42,372 nucleotides of DNA from Bdellovibrionaceae bacterium UBA2466 (GTDB taxonomy: Bacteria > Bdellovibrionota > FAC87 > UBA2466). The translations under genes were made by a program, and so were the position numbers. Below are positions 26,297 through 34,553 of this stretch, piece by piece; within the stretch, counting starts at the first letter, position 1, and the number at the start of each line of letters is the position of its first letter. Under the pieces are notes generated by a model. The model was not told where the DNA came from. It saw nothing but the letters and a program-made list of their open reading frames with translations, and made no database searches. The stretch covers positions 21,061-63,432 of the forward strand of contig DDPO01000112.1 in assembly GCA_002342225.1 (NCBI GenBank), in the 5' to 3' direction.

Positions 26297-26335
26297 AAAG
26301 ACCCAACCCGAAGAAGTCTTCGAAATTGGGTCTTT
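26297..26335 (-). terminator. Rho-independent terminator after the small Lys/Ala-rich gene
   Basis: AAAGACCCAA and TTGGGTCTTT form a perfect 10-bp stem, with an inner CGAAG/CTTCG hairpin in the loop. On the minus strand the stem is followed by a T run (TTTTTTTG including the stem end). It lies about 20 bp past the stop at 26357 and separates that gene from pgpH. Confidence 0.88.
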
Positions 26336-26356
26336 GTACTACAAAGTGCTTAAAGC

Positions 26357-26659
26357 TTACTTGGTAGCTGGAGCTGGAGTGGTTTCTTCAGCTTTTGGAG
26401 CTAAAACTTCTTCAGCTTTTTTTTCTACAGCTTCAACTTTTTGCTCAACAGCTTTTTTTGCTTTTTTCATTTTTTTAGTAACTTTTTCTTCAGCTTTTTT
26501 CACATCAGCTTTTACTGCTTCAGCTGCTTGTTCTACTTTTTCAGTAACTGGAGCAGCTTGTGTAGTTTCAGCATTTGCTTGTGGAGCTTTGTGCTCGTTA
26601 GCGAAGGATAGTCCTGCAACTAGGGTTAGCATGCTGATAGCAGAGATTAAAGTTTTCAT
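26357..26659 (-). CDS. Small exported Lys/Ala/Glu-rich coiled protein
   Basis: The 100-residue product starts with a signal peptide (M-K-T-L-I-S-A-I-S-M-L-T-L-V-A-G-L-S-F-A-N). The mature part is built almost only of Ala, Lys, Glu, Val and Gln, and reads as one long amphipathic helix with repeated V-x-K-x-x-E-K/A-x-x-x-V spacing, then a Pro/Thr tail. It resembles LEA-like or apolipoprotein-like helices, but no family can be assigned. AAAGGAG sits 8 bases before the ATG and a strong terminator follows the stop, so it is a well-equipped single-gene transcription unit, probably highly expressed. Confidence 0.75.
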   Translation of the reverse strand: MKTLISAISMLTLVAGLSFANEHKAPQANAETTQAAPVTEKVEQAAEAVKADVKKAEEKVTKKMKKAKKAVEQKVEAVEKKAEEVLAPKAEETTPAPATK

Positions 26660-26798
26660 GAAAATAACTCCTTTAATAATTGGGCTTTAGAGTCGAGAAA
26701 TTTCAACTCATCCACCCAGGTTAAGTTAAGGACTTGTTTTAAACCTCGATTTTAGGATTGGCAACTCTCAGAAATTGAAAGCGCGACTTGTTGCGGCA

Positions 26799-27281
26799 TT
26801 AAGTGAGTCCGCTGCCTAGATCGTGTTGGCGAATGACTTCGTAAAGAACGATGGCTGCACTTTGAGCAAGATTGAGGCTTCTTACGATCGAAGTTCTCAT
26901 GGGGATTTTATATAACTTGTCTGCATAAGTTTTGTGGATTTCGGGGGGTAATCCTTTGGTCTCGCTTCCAAAAACGAGATAGGTGGGGGTCTCATACCGA
27001 TGAGTTGTGTAATGCATGGTTGCAAATTTTGTGTATAAAGTCAGGTGTTTAGGCTCTTCTTTGGCTACAAAAGCCTCCCAAGATTCATGATGGTTAACGT
27101 CCACAAAGGGCCAATAATCTAGACCGGCTCTTTTCAAAGAAGCATCATCGACTTGAAAACCTAGAGGGTGGATGAGGTGCAGTGATGCCCCAGTGCAGGC
27201 ACACAGGCGCGCGATCGACCCCGTATTTTGGGGAATGACTGGCTGATACAGGACAATGTTAAGGCTATTTTTCTCCTTCAT
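26799..27281 (-). CDS. trmL: tRNA (cytidine/uridine-34-2'-O)-methyltransferase TrmL
   Basis: The roughly 160-residue SPOUT protein has the TrmL order: N-I-V-L-Y-Q-P-x-I-P-Q-N-T-G-S-I-A-R at the start, H-L-I-H-P-L-G-F, then Y-L-V-F-G-S-E-T-K-G-L-P and I-P-M-R-T-S-I-V-R-S-L-N-L-A-Q-S-A-A-I in the trefoil knot that binds S-adenosylmethionine. It methylates the wobble nucleotide of leucine tRNAs. I take the ATG at 27281; a GTG two codons upstream is also possible. It is divergent from miaB, which modifies A37 of tRNAs. Confidence 0.92.
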   Translation of the reverse strand: MKEKNSLNIVLYQPVIPQNTGSIARLCACTGASLHLIHPLGFQVDDASLKRAGLDYWPFVDVNHHESWEAFVAKEEPKHLTLYTKFATMHYTTHRYETPTYLVFGSETKGLPPEIHKTYADKLYKIPMRTSIVRSLNLAQSAAIVLYEVIRQHDLGSGLT

Positions 27282-27331
27282 TTTCACTCTTCTACTTGAG
27301 CTCTGGCCATTCTGCTACTAGAATCGCCGCC

Positions 27332-28729
27332 ATGCAGCGCTCACTTCACATAAAGACTTTCGGTTGTCAAATGAACGTCTATGACTCCGATCGAATGCAA
27401 GCCATTCTCAATGCGAAAGGTTTTCGCTCAGAAGCCGAACTTCGAAAAGCTGATGTTATTTTAATCAATACCTGCAGCATTCGGGACAAGTCCGAGCAAA
27501 AAGTTTTAAGTCTCTTAGGTGAGTTAAAAGGGCTAAAACAGAAAGACCCTAAAAAAGTGATAGCGGTTTCAGGATGTGTCGGTCAGAGGATGGGCAGAAC
27601 CCTTCTTCAAAGAGTTCCGCATCTAGATTTAGTCTTAGGCCCTGATGCTATTGATCGTGTAGGCGACCTCATCGAAAATGTTGTGAATCGAGGAGAGCGG
27701 CTCGTTGAAGCAAAGTTTGATGAGGATGGCAGAAGTTATTCTCAACCCTGTGTTGTAAATCGTGCAAAACCCTCTGAGTTTTTAACTATTATGAAAGGGT
27801 GCGATCATTTTTGCACTTACTGTATTGTTCCTTTTGTTCGCGGACGTGAAAAAAGTCGAAGTGTCGATGAAATTATAACCGACGTTAAAAATCTGGTTTC
27901 AAAAGGAACTAAAGAAGTCACTTTCCTTGGGCAAAATATTAATACTTACGGCAAAGGCACTGGACAAAAATTATCTCAATTGATTGAAGCTGCAAATGAA
28001 GTCGAAGGACTTGAAAGAATCCGCTATGTCACTTCTCATCCTAGGGATTTGGGTGAGGATCTGATCAATCAATTTGGCTCTATTTCCAAACTCTGTCCAG
28101 CTTTGCATTTACCTTTTCAGGCGGGTAGTGACCGTATTTTGAAAGCTATGTCGCGACTTTATACACAAGAGTTGTATCTCAAAAAGGTTGAGCTTTTACG
28201 TAAAGCTTGTCCGGATATAGCGCTTTCGACAGACGTGATTGTAGGGTTCCCAGGTGAGACTGAAAAAGATTTTGAAGAGACTTTAAAGGTTCTAGCCAAT
28301 GTTAAGTTTTCGAGTGCATTCATGTTTAAATATTCTCCTCGTCCTGGAACTAAAGCAGCTGATTTTGGAGATGAGGTTCCTGAAATTGTGAAAGAGGAGA
28401 GATTAGCGCGCGCTCAGCAAGTTGTGTATTCGCAGATTGAAAAAGAAAATCTGAAATATCGAAATACAGTCGTCTCGGTTCTCGTTGAGTCCATGGATAA
28501 GAAAAAGAAATTCTTTTCCGGAAGGACTCCTCACAGTAAGCTAGTCCATGTCATGAATGTGGGAGACGCTTCAGTTGGTAAAATAATCGACGTCGAGATT
28601 ACTGATACAAATGTCAGCTGTTTGAAAGGATTCTATGTCGGAGCACCTAAAACCAACATCCAGTTTAATTCTTTCGAACGAGGAATTGAAAGCAGCTTTT
28701 CCGCATCGCTATCGCCAACCCTGCATTGA
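27332..28729 (+). CDS. miaB: tRNA-2-methylthio-N6-dimethylallyladenosine synthase MiaB
   Basis: From the ATG at 27332 the protein is 465 residues. It has the UPF0004 cysteines (F-G-C-Q-M-N, N-T-C-S-I-R, S-G-C-V-G-Q), the radical-SAM motif G-C-D-H-F-C-T-Y-C near residue 155, and a TRAM domain near 375-435 ending at V-S-C-L-K-G. It uses two 4Fe-4S clusters to methylthiolate i6A37. About 33 residues after the TRAM domain are unusual and are encoded by the 95-nt overlap with the next gene. A TTG 36 bases upstream could extend the start but homology begins at M-Q-R-S-L-H-I-K. Confidence 0.93.
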   Translation: MQRSLHIKTFGCQMNVYDSDRMQAILNAKGFRSEAELRKADVILINTCSIRDKSEQKVLSLLGELKGLKQKDPKKVIAVSGCVGQRMGRTLLQRVPHLDLVLGPDAIDRVGDLIENVVNRGERLVEAKFDEDGRSYSQPCVVNRAKPSEFLTIMKGCDHFCTYCIVPFVRGREKSRSVDEIITDVKNLVSKGTKEVTFLGQNINTYGKGTGQKLSQLIEAANEVEGLERIRYVTSHPRDLGEDLINQFGSISKLCPALHLPFQAGSDRILKAMSRLYTQELYLKKVELLRKACPDIALSTDVIVGFPGETEKDFEETLKVLANVKFSSAFMFKYSPRPGTKAADFGDEVPEIVKEERLARAQQVVYSQIEKENLKYRNTVVSVLVESMDKKKKFFSGRTPHSKLVHVMNVGDASVGKIIDVEITDTNVSCLKGFYVGAPKTNIQFNSFERGIESSFSASLSPTLH

Positions 28730-29213
28730 TCCTTCAGTTTATGTTGCCCCAGGGAGCCACATACTGGGTGACGTTACTATCGGTAAATTAAGCAGCGTTT
28801 GGTTCAACTGTGTGCTTCGGGGTGATGTCAATTACATAAAAATCGGTGAGAAGACCAATATTCAAGACATGACTCTTATTCACGAGTCGTACAAAAAAAG
28901 TCCTACGATTATTGGAAGCTCTGTGACAGTCGGGCATTCTGTCGTATTACATGCCTGCACAGTGGGAGATTTTAGTTTGATTGGAATGGGCAGTATCGTT
29001 TTGGATGATGCTGAGCTTGGCGATTATGTTTTATTGGGAGCGGGAAGTTTGGTCACCCAAGGAACAAAAATCCCACCTAGAAGTAAAGCATTTGGGCGCC
29101 CGGCTAAAATAGTTGGAACTTTGACCGACGAGGAAATTAAGTTTCTTTCTTCAAGTGCGGATCATTACGTTCGATTAAGCCGAACGTATCTATCTTCCAC
29201 TGGCTCCTTTTAA
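28635..29213 (+). CDS. Gamma-class carbonic anhydrase-like protein (left-handed beta-helix)
   Basis: The 192-residue protein shows hexapeptide repeats (I-L-G-D-V-T, I-G-K-L-S-S, V-L-R-G-D-V, I-G-S-S-V-T) and the metal-binding histidine triad H83, H101, H106 in L-I-H-E-S, V-G-H-S and V-L-H-A-C, as in YrdA/CaiE-type gamma carbonic anhydrases. Many family members bind zinc without proven hydratase activity. AAAGGA lies about 6 bases before the ATG at 28635, so the start inside the miaB 3' end (95-nt overlap, different frame) is well supported. The last 77 nt overlap the convergent membrane-protein gene. Confidence 0.88.
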   Translation: MSEHLKPTSSLILSNEELKAAFPHRYRQPCIDPSVYVAPGSHILGDVTIGKLSSVWFNCVLRGDVNYIKIGEKTNIQDMTLIHESYKKSPTIIGSSVTVGHSVVLHACTVGDFSLIGMGSIVLDDAELGDYVLLGAGSLVTQGTKIPPRSKAFGRPAKIVGTLTDEEIKFLSSSADHYVRLSRTYLSSTGSF

Positions 29214-30819
29214 GTTTCAGGGTCACTACCCCTATGCAGCAAAAAACAAAACAAACGGGTGGCAAGATCCGCAAACTTGTTACGGTACCTACGAAATAAA
29301 CGATAAGCCCTACAAACAAAGGTATGAAACATTGCCGACATCTTAACTTCAAGACCTCATGAATAGGGATGTTGTGTTGAAAAGCTGGAAAGAGATTAAA
29401 CAAACTAAAAGGTGATAAGAAAAGTCCGGCCAGAACTCCATCGAAAAGAGCTGCTTTCATAATGGGATTAGGCGATGTTTGCATCATGTCAGAAAGCAAA
29501 ACGAAGAAAGGCGACGCAAGTCCCCCAGTTAAAAAGCTGATCACAAAACCTGAAAGTAAGTTGAAAGGAACAACTGTTGTTGGATGTTTTCTAGGGTCGC
29601 AGATAGCGATCACCAAGTCCAGAACTCCAATTTTCGAACTGAACGCAGCTGTAAAGGCAGAAATTAACAACGCAAAAAGAGGACCTCTCCATCTTTGAGA
29701 AATAGCTCGCCAAGACTCAAGCTTGAATCGACTAAATTCGACTAGCAAAAAAGCGAGCGCGATTCGAGTCAAAGTTGGAATGTTTTTGCTTTCCGGAAGT
29801 AAAAAGGACACCGTTTCAATGAACAAGACTACAAAGAAATATCTTTTGAAGTGTTTGATCTGCCAAATAATGGGTTGTCGACTGGGAATTTTAGGAATGA
29901 GAGTTGAAAACAGATAAAAAATGATCGCAAAAGAAAAATATCGTGGGGTCAAAAAAGTTGTAAAAAATGAATAAACATTTGAAAAATCGAGGCCCAAAAA
30001 GAAAAGGCTTAGGGTAATGATGATCATTTGTGAATTGAAAAACAAATTAAGATTTTTGATTTGGTGACCGAGGGGGAAAATCAGCGGACCTAATAACGTG
30101 TATAACAACGGATTCCAGATTCCAACGATGTTTGAAATAAAAGTATTTAACAGGGCCTCTAATTTAGTTGTCGCCATCCGAGCCTGTATTCGGTCGGAGA
30201 CATTTTTTAAGGCCAGCCAAAGTGAGAATAGAAGAAGCCCTAAAAAAAGTCGGTCGGTTGTGAAAATATCTACCAACGTTTTAGGAACCAGATTTAAAAA
30301 CTGAATAAGGCTCAGTCCACTTAAAAACAGGAAATAGGCCAACAAGTGTAGAAGCGATCCGTTTTTCGAATGGTTGAAAGGGATCATGAACATAAAAACA
30401 AGAAGAGGCAAAAGACTCAATGGCAAAGGGAATTCTGTTGAATACTGTGCGCTTACGAAGGAAGAAGGGGAGCCAGATTTGAATATTTCAAATCCCAAAG
30501 TCCATTGAGCAAAAAGATAAAAGCGGGTTGAATGGTTTTCTTGAGCTTTCAAAACACAGGAGGTTTGGTTCTTAGAGTCTGTAATCGTCTTGGATGGAGC
30601 CAATTGATTGATAAACCATCGTTCCAAAGGGGTGTTTTCATTTGCTATCAGTTCGTTGCAAGAGGAAGAAATTTGTTGGAGAGTGCCGAGGGATTGGCTG
30701 ATATCTTGTTCAAGCCGATGGGTAGCCACATCCCTTTGGGAAAAAGGAATACTGTGCAGCAAAAGAGCCGCAGTTGCGAAGGCAACAAACCAACGAATGA
30801 TAGGTTGAAAGTGAAACAT
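29137..30819 (-). CDS. Polytopic membrane protein, unknown family
   Basis: From the ATG at 30819 the product has 560 residues: one N-terminal helix, a periplasmic loop of about 110 residues with two cysteines, and then about ten or more hydrophobic helices up to residue 550, with a short basic C-terminal tail. I do not recognise a signature motif. The P-N-P-I-M-K-A-A-L-F-D-G and G-L-A-S-P-F-F-V-L segments could be transport-related loops, but this is only impression. The gene follows ino1 by 29 bp on the same strand, so they may be co-transcribed. It overlaps the gamma carbonic anhydrase gene tail to tail by 77 nt. No ribosome-binding site is obvious at either the ATG or the TTG at 30834. Confidence 0.6.
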   Translation of the reverse strand: MFHFQPIIRWFVAFATAALLLHSIPFSQRDVATHRLEQDISQSLGTLQQISSSCNELIANENTPLERWFINQLAPSKTITDSKNQTSCVLKAQENHSTRFYLFAQWTLGFEIFKSGSPSSFVSAQYSTEFPLPLSLLPLLVFMFMIPFNHSKNGSLLHLLAYFLFLSGLSLIQFLNLVPKTLVDIFTTDRLFLGLLLFSLWLALKNVSDRIQARMATTKLEALLNTFISNIVGIWNPLLYTLLGPLIFPLGHQIKNLNLFFNSQMIIITLSLFFLGLDFSNVYSFFTTFLTPRYFSFAIIFYLFSTLIPKIPSRQPIIWQIKHFKRYFFVVLFIETVSFLLPESKNIPTLTRIALAFLLVEFSRFKLESWRAISQRWRGPLFALLISAFTAAFSSKIGVLDLVIAICDPRKHPTTVVPFNLLSGFVISFLTGGLASPFFVLLSDMMQTSPNPIMKAALFDGVLAGLFLSPFSLFNLFPAFQHNIPIHEVLKLRCRQCFIPLFVGLIVYFVGTVTSLRILPPVCFVFCCIGVVTLKLKRSQWKIDTFGLIERNDPHLKKET

Positions 30820-30848
30820 AGTTATTGAAAACAATGTTTCATTTTAAC

Positions 30849-32177
30849 TTATTCTTCGACAATTCCGTAGTAGGTCAGCCCTAAATGATTGATAAGTTCC
30901 TCTCCACCCATGAATCGAAGGGTGTTGTGAAGCTTCAACAATTGAACTTGCAGATCGTGCTCGGGCTTTAGTCCTGGCGCGGCTAGAGGGCTTTTGAAAT
31001 AGAATGATAGCCACTCTTGAATACCGTAGAGGGATGTTCGCTGCGCCAAATCCATAAACAGAGCCAAATCCAGTACGATAGGGGCAGCCAAAATGCTGTC
31101 TCTACATAGGAAGTTGACCTTGATTTGCATTGGATAACCTAACCAACCAAAAATATCGATGTTATCCCAACCCTCTTTGTTGTCTCCTCGGGGAGGATAG
31201 TAGTTGATTTGCACTTGGTGATGAACATCACCATAAAGGCTCGGATAGGTTTCAGGTTCTAGAATCTGTTCCAGTACCGATAGTTTGGAAACTTCCTTAG
31301 ATTTAAAGGAGCCAGGATCAGCTAGTACTTCCCCATCTCTATTTCCAAGAATGTTAGTGGAGTACCAACCTGAGAGTCCTAGGAGCCGGCTTTTTAACCC
31401 GGGGGCTAGAACGGTTTTCATCAGGGTTTGGCCTGTTTTAAAATCGCTTCCTGAAATCGGAACTCGGAGTTCTTTAGCCAATTCTTGAAGCGCAGGGCAT
31501 TCGACGCTTCGATTGGGAGAGCCATTCGCATAGGGAACTCGCTCCATGATGGCTGCATAAGCATAAATTTGGCTCGGGGAAATCATAGGGTCATTGTCAA
31601 CAAGACCTTTTTCGAACTTTGCCACTGTTTCATGGCAGGGGGCTTGTTCAGTATATCTTTCAGTGCTCGCACACCAAACCATGACCAATCTTTCGCAGTT
31701 GTTCTCTTTTTTGAACCGGCGAATATCTTCTCTAAGTTGGTCAGCTAACTCTTTTTTGTTTTTACCTGTTTTCTTATTTTTTCCGTCGATGAGAGTGATG
31801 TAGCTACTGTCAAAAACAGCACTCATCGGTTTAATTTTGGAAAGAGGTTCTTTGAGCTGGTCTAATAAAGTTTGTTCTAAAACTCTGGCTTTTGAAGCGG
31901 CTTCGTAAACATTGTCTTCAAAGATATCCCAACCCCCAAAACAGAGATTTTCGAGGGGGGATAAAGATATAAAATCTTTGATGAGAGCAGCTCGGTTTTC
32001 GCTTCGTTTTCCTAATCGAAGCTGCCCCATCTGGGTGAGTGAGCCTACAGGTTCTGCCAAACCTCGTTTTACGGCTTCAACTCCCGCAATAAAAGTGGTG
32101 GCAACAGCTCCCATTCCTGGGAGTAGAACTCCCAACTTTCCGCTAGCTGGGTTTACTTGAACATTTGTTTTGGTCAT
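30849..32177 (-). CDS. ino1: Inositol-3-phosphate synthase (myo-inositol-1-phosphate synthase)
   Basis: The 442-residue protein has the NAD-binding turn G-x-L-G-V-L-L-P-G-M-G-A-V-A-T-T and later conserved blocks: V-M-V-W-C-A-S-T-E, P-I-S-G-S-D-F-K-T-G-Q-T, S-G-W-Y-S-T-N-I-L-G-N-R-D-G, and W-D-N-I-D-I-F-G-W. These are the hallmarks of eukaryote-like and bacterial INO1, which converts glucose-6-phosphate into inositol-3-phosphate. GAGG lies 8 bases before the ATG at 32177. Inositol phosphate could feed phosphatidylinositol-type lipids or osmolytes; no downstream enzyme is in the window. Confidence 0.9.
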   Translation of the reverse strand: MTKTNVQVNPASGKLGVLLPGMGAVATTFIAGVEAVKRGLAEPVGSLTQMGQLRLGKRSENRAALIKDFISLSPLENLCFGGWDIFEDNVYEAASKARVLEQTLLDQLKEPLSKIKPMSAVFDSSYITLIDGKNKKTGKNKKELADQLREDIRRFKKENNCERLVMVWCASTERYTEQAPCHETVAKFEKGLVDNDPMISPSQIYAYAAIMERVPYANGSPNRSVECPALQELAKELRVPISGSDFKTGQTLMKTVLAPGLKSRLLGLSGWYSTNILGNRDGEVLADPGSFKSKEVSKLSVLEQILEPETYPSLYGDVHHQVQINYYPPRGDNKEGWDNIDIFGWLGYPMQIKVNFLCRDSILAAPIVLDLALFMDLAQRTSLYGIQEWLSFYFKSPLAAPGLKPEHDLQVQLLKLHNTLRFMGGEELINHLGLTYYGIVEE

Positions 32178-32196
32178 AGTCTTTCCTCGCCCCAAC

Positions 32197-32205
32197 GGTG
32201 TAGCA
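32197..32205 (-). promoter_or_regulatory. Possible extended -10 element for ino1
   Basis: On the minus strand this reads TGCTACACC, an imperfect extended -10 whose first six bases match the divergent element at 32313-32321. A transcript starting here would have a leader of about 10-15 bases carrying the GAGG site. No -35 is evident. Confidence 0.3.
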
Positions 32206-32312
32206 AGTTTTTCCTCAATTTAAAAGGGCAGAATGCTTAAGAAAAATCATCTGATATCTTTTTGGGCCTCAGAAAAAAATCGAGTCTTAAAGCTTTCCCA
32301 GAGTGGGTAATT

Positions 32313-32321
32313 TGCTACAAT
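32313..32321 (+). promoter_or_regulatory. Possible extended -10 promoter for the alpha/beta hydrolase operon
   Basis: TGCTACAAT is a good extended -10 (TGn + TACAAT). It ends 8 bases before the ATG at 32330, so the transcript would have almost no leader. TTGCTACA is present in inverted orientation about 110 bp away upstream of ino1. Confidence 0.38.
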
Positions 32322-32329
32322 GAGAACTT

Positions 32330-33322
32330 ATGTGGCGGGAAATATTTAAAAACAACAAAATAACAGTGACTTACAACACTGAGCCTGCCCCTCCGGCTAA
32401 GACTTCGAAGCAGAAGAGTATTCAAGAAAAAGCCCATTCTCCAGAAGAAATAACCCCCCATACAAAAGGTGTTTTTCAAGCGCGCGACAAAACTAGCATT
32501 TACTACGAGGTTTATGGGCAGGGAAGGCCACTGCTGATGTGCTATGGCTTGGTTTGTCGAAGAGAGCATTGGCGCCATCAGTTGCCTCATTTTGTTAAAA
32601 ACTATCAGGTCATTTTATTTGATTATCGGGGTCATCAGTTCTCGGGACGGCCGGCAAATGATCGGCATCTGACTCTTGAATGGTGCGCCAATGATATTCA
32701 AGACCTTTTAAACTACTTGAAAGTAGATGAGGTTGTAGGTCTTGGACACAGCATGGGAGTTGGAGTTTTGGCTCGTGCAGTTGCTTTGGAAAAATCTAAA
32801 TTCAAAGGGGTCGTGTTCATCTGTGGTACGGTAAATAATCCCTTTGAGTTGATGTTTTACTCCGATGGTATGAATCGAGTTCATCAGGTGGCTTCAGCTC
32901 TTTTTGATTTGATGCCCGGAACGGTTTCAGTACTGTGGCATAGGTTGACTCGAAATAATCTTTTTAATTTTATTATCGCTTCTCACCTTGGATTCAACTC
33001 AGAGAAGTCTCACCAAAAAGATGTCAGTAGCTACATTGAAGGTGTGAATCAGATCCCTTTTGCAGTTTTTCACTCTTTGATTGATGATTACACACGCTTT
33101 GAGGGGAAAAAACACCTAGAAGAAATCACATGCCCAGCTTTGGTAATAACGGGTGACAAAGATATCATTACTCCCAAACCTGTTCAGGATGAAATTGTGG
33201 CTACTCTTAAACAGGGTGAGATGCATGTGGTGCCTGAAGGAAGTCACAACACACACACCGATTTTCCGGCTGAAGTTAATGAAACAATTGATCAGTTTTT
33301 GGAGAAAATCAGATACCGATGA
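32330..33322 (+). CDS. Alpha/beta hydrolase
   Basis: The 330-residue protein has a variable N-terminal extension of about 45 residues, then the alpha/beta-hydrolase core: Y-Y-E-V-Y-G-Q-G-R-P, F-D-Y-R-G-H, nucleophile elbow G-H-S141-M-G, acid D278 in G-D-K-D and His306 in G-S-H-N-T-H. The layout fits the haloperoxidase/esterase subgroup (serine hydrolases of small esters or lactones); the substrate is not predictable. Its stop overlaps the next start as ATGA, so it is co-translated with the lipoprotein. Confidence 0.85.
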   Translation: MWREIFKNNKITVTYNTEPAPPAKTSKQKSIQEKAHSPEEITPHTKGVFQARDKTSIYYEVYGQGRPLLMCYGLVCRREHWRHQLPHFVKNYQVILFDYRGHQFSGRPANDRHLTLEWCANDIQDLLNYLKVDEVVGLGHSMGVGVLARAVALEKSKFKGVVFICGTVNNPFELMFYSDGMNRVHQVASALFDLMPGTVSVLWHRLTRNNLFNFIIASHLGFNSEKSHQKDVSSYIEGVNQIPFAVFHSLIDDYTRFEGKKHLEEITCPALVITGDKDIITPKPVQDEIVATLKQGEMHVVPEGSHNTHTDFPAEVNETIDQFLEKIRYR

Positions 33323-34128
33323 CTGCTTTTGTTTCAATTATTTCTCTGTTTCTAATGAGCGCTTGCTCTTCAATTCCTCCTGCGAGACCCCTTGAATTAA
33401 TCGAATCAAATCAGCTTTGGGAGAGAATGTGGGAAAATCAAATCAGAACAAAAAAGGTAACCGGAGAGATCCAAGGAAAGTTATCGTTAGAGATGACAAA
33501 CAAAGAGAGGTCGTTGTCTGGCAGTGGAGGGTTTTATTCAGGGCAGGACGGCATAAGGCTCGAGCTGAGAGATCCTCTTGGTAGAACGCAGTATACGGCT
33601 ATCAGTCGAGGAAAAAAAGTTTTTGCAGCTTATTATCCATCGCAAAACAAAGCCTATTTTGACCAGCAACAGGGCAAACTTTATTTCAAAGAATTTTTAG
33701 GTCTTGGGATCAACTTTTACGATTTGAAAGATTTGTGGTTGGGTATTCTGCCTTTTAATAAAAATGAATCTGCTTTCAGTAATATGACGATTCGAGAAGG
33801 TCAAAATCGGGTTGATTTCACATTAAATTCAAAGGGGTTACAGTTGCAGCTTTCGATAGATAGAGAGACCGGTGAGATTTATCGAATCTTGTGGGACAGT
33901 CTCGATTTTAAAGCCCTTTTTGAGTATTCAGAATTTGAAAGATGTTGTGATGGCATTCTTACCCAAACGGAATTGCCCCAAGTGGCTAGAACTGTCCTTC
34001 TGAAAGTCGGAGAAGGGGAGAGTGAGTTGGGTTTGGAATGGGAAGAGATCAAAGCGAGTCTTAAAAAGGATAATTCAGCTTTCAGCCTACAGCTTCCTAA
34101 AGAAACCCAGAAGGTACTGTTGCGATAG
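33319..34128 (+). CDS. Outer-membrane-type lipoprotein, LolB/DUF4292-like
   Basis: The 269-residue product has a short lipoprotein signal with lipobox M-S-A-C, lipidated Cys16. The next part (G-E-I-Q-G-K-L-S-L-E-M, S-G-S-G-G-F-Y, I-R-L-E-L-R-D-P-L-G) follows the beta-strand pattern of LolB and DUF4292 lipoproteins, which form a half-barrel with a hydrophobic cavity for acyl chains. This makes a role in lipoprotein or lipid handling at the outer membrane plausible but not proven. It is coupled to the alpha/beta hydrolase gene. Confidence 0.65.
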   Translation: MTAFVSIISLFLMSACSSIPPARPLELIESNQLWERMWENQIRTKKVTGEIQGKLSLEMTNKERSLSGSGGFYSGQDGIRLELRDPLGRTQYTAISRGKKVFAAYYPSQNKAYFDQQQGKLYFKEFLGLGINFYDLKDLWLGILPFNKNESAFSNMTIREGQNRVDFTLNSKGLQLQLSIDRETGEIYRILWDSLDFKALFEYSEFERCCDGILTQTELPQVARTVLLKVGEGESELGLEWEEIKASLKKDNSAFSLQLPKETQKVLLR

Positions 34129-34136
34129 AAAGATGT

Positions 34137-34553
34137 TCAGCTGATCAAAGCTCTAAAAACTTCTCCTAATTCGCTGGGAGACAGGGGGGCTCTAAGGCAA
34201 TCAAAAAGACCAACATCATAAAATTCTTTAATTCGAAAGCGGGCCTCTTCATCATCCTGTTCTTTGTTGATTAAAGTAACGGGAATTTGCAACTGCTCGT
34301 GTATGACTTGAACTGTCTCTAAGGGGTTTGCCCAAGAGAGGTCGGATTCGATCAGTACGAGATCCCATCTCTTCCATGAGTAAAGTTGCACATTTAAAGT
34401 TTCTATTGAGTGGACACTCTCAACAGAAATCCCATGGAAAGACATGAGGAGATTTAAAGACTCACCTTTGTTGGAAATATAGAGAATCTTTTTTTTATGT
34501 TTTGAGCGCGCCAGGCCAAATTCAGGCATGAATATTACATTGTCAAACGCCAC
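34137..34553 (-). CDS. Degenerate receiver-domain protein
   Basis: The 138-residue protein reads like a CheY-type receiver: K-K-I-L-Y-I strand, D-L-V-L-I-E-S strand 3, I-P-V-T-L-I-N strand 4 and L-R-A-P-L-S at the strand 5 loop. Yet all catalytic positions are altered: the acidic pair after strand 1 is missing, the phosphoacceptor Asp is Glu69, the strand 4 Thr/Ser site is Asn, and the conserved Lys-Pro is Arg-Ala-Pro. It should therefore not be phosphorylated in the usual way. GGGGGAAACT precedes the GTG start at 34553. It is divergent from a complete response regulator gene. Confidence 0.6.
   Translation of the reverse strand: MAFDNVIFMPEFGLARSKHKKKILYISNKGESLNLLMSFHGISVESVHSIETLNVQLYSWKRWDLVLIESDLSWANPLETVQVIHEQLQIPVTLINKEQDDEEARFRIKEFYDVGLFDCLRAPLSPSELGEVFRALIS

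Noticed and set aside
26265..26690. 141-codon plus-strand frame rich in Ala, Ser and Phe
   Set aside because: It is the complement of the Lys/Ala/Glu-rich gene, and crosses its terminator and ribosome-binding site; composition is explained by the opposite strand.
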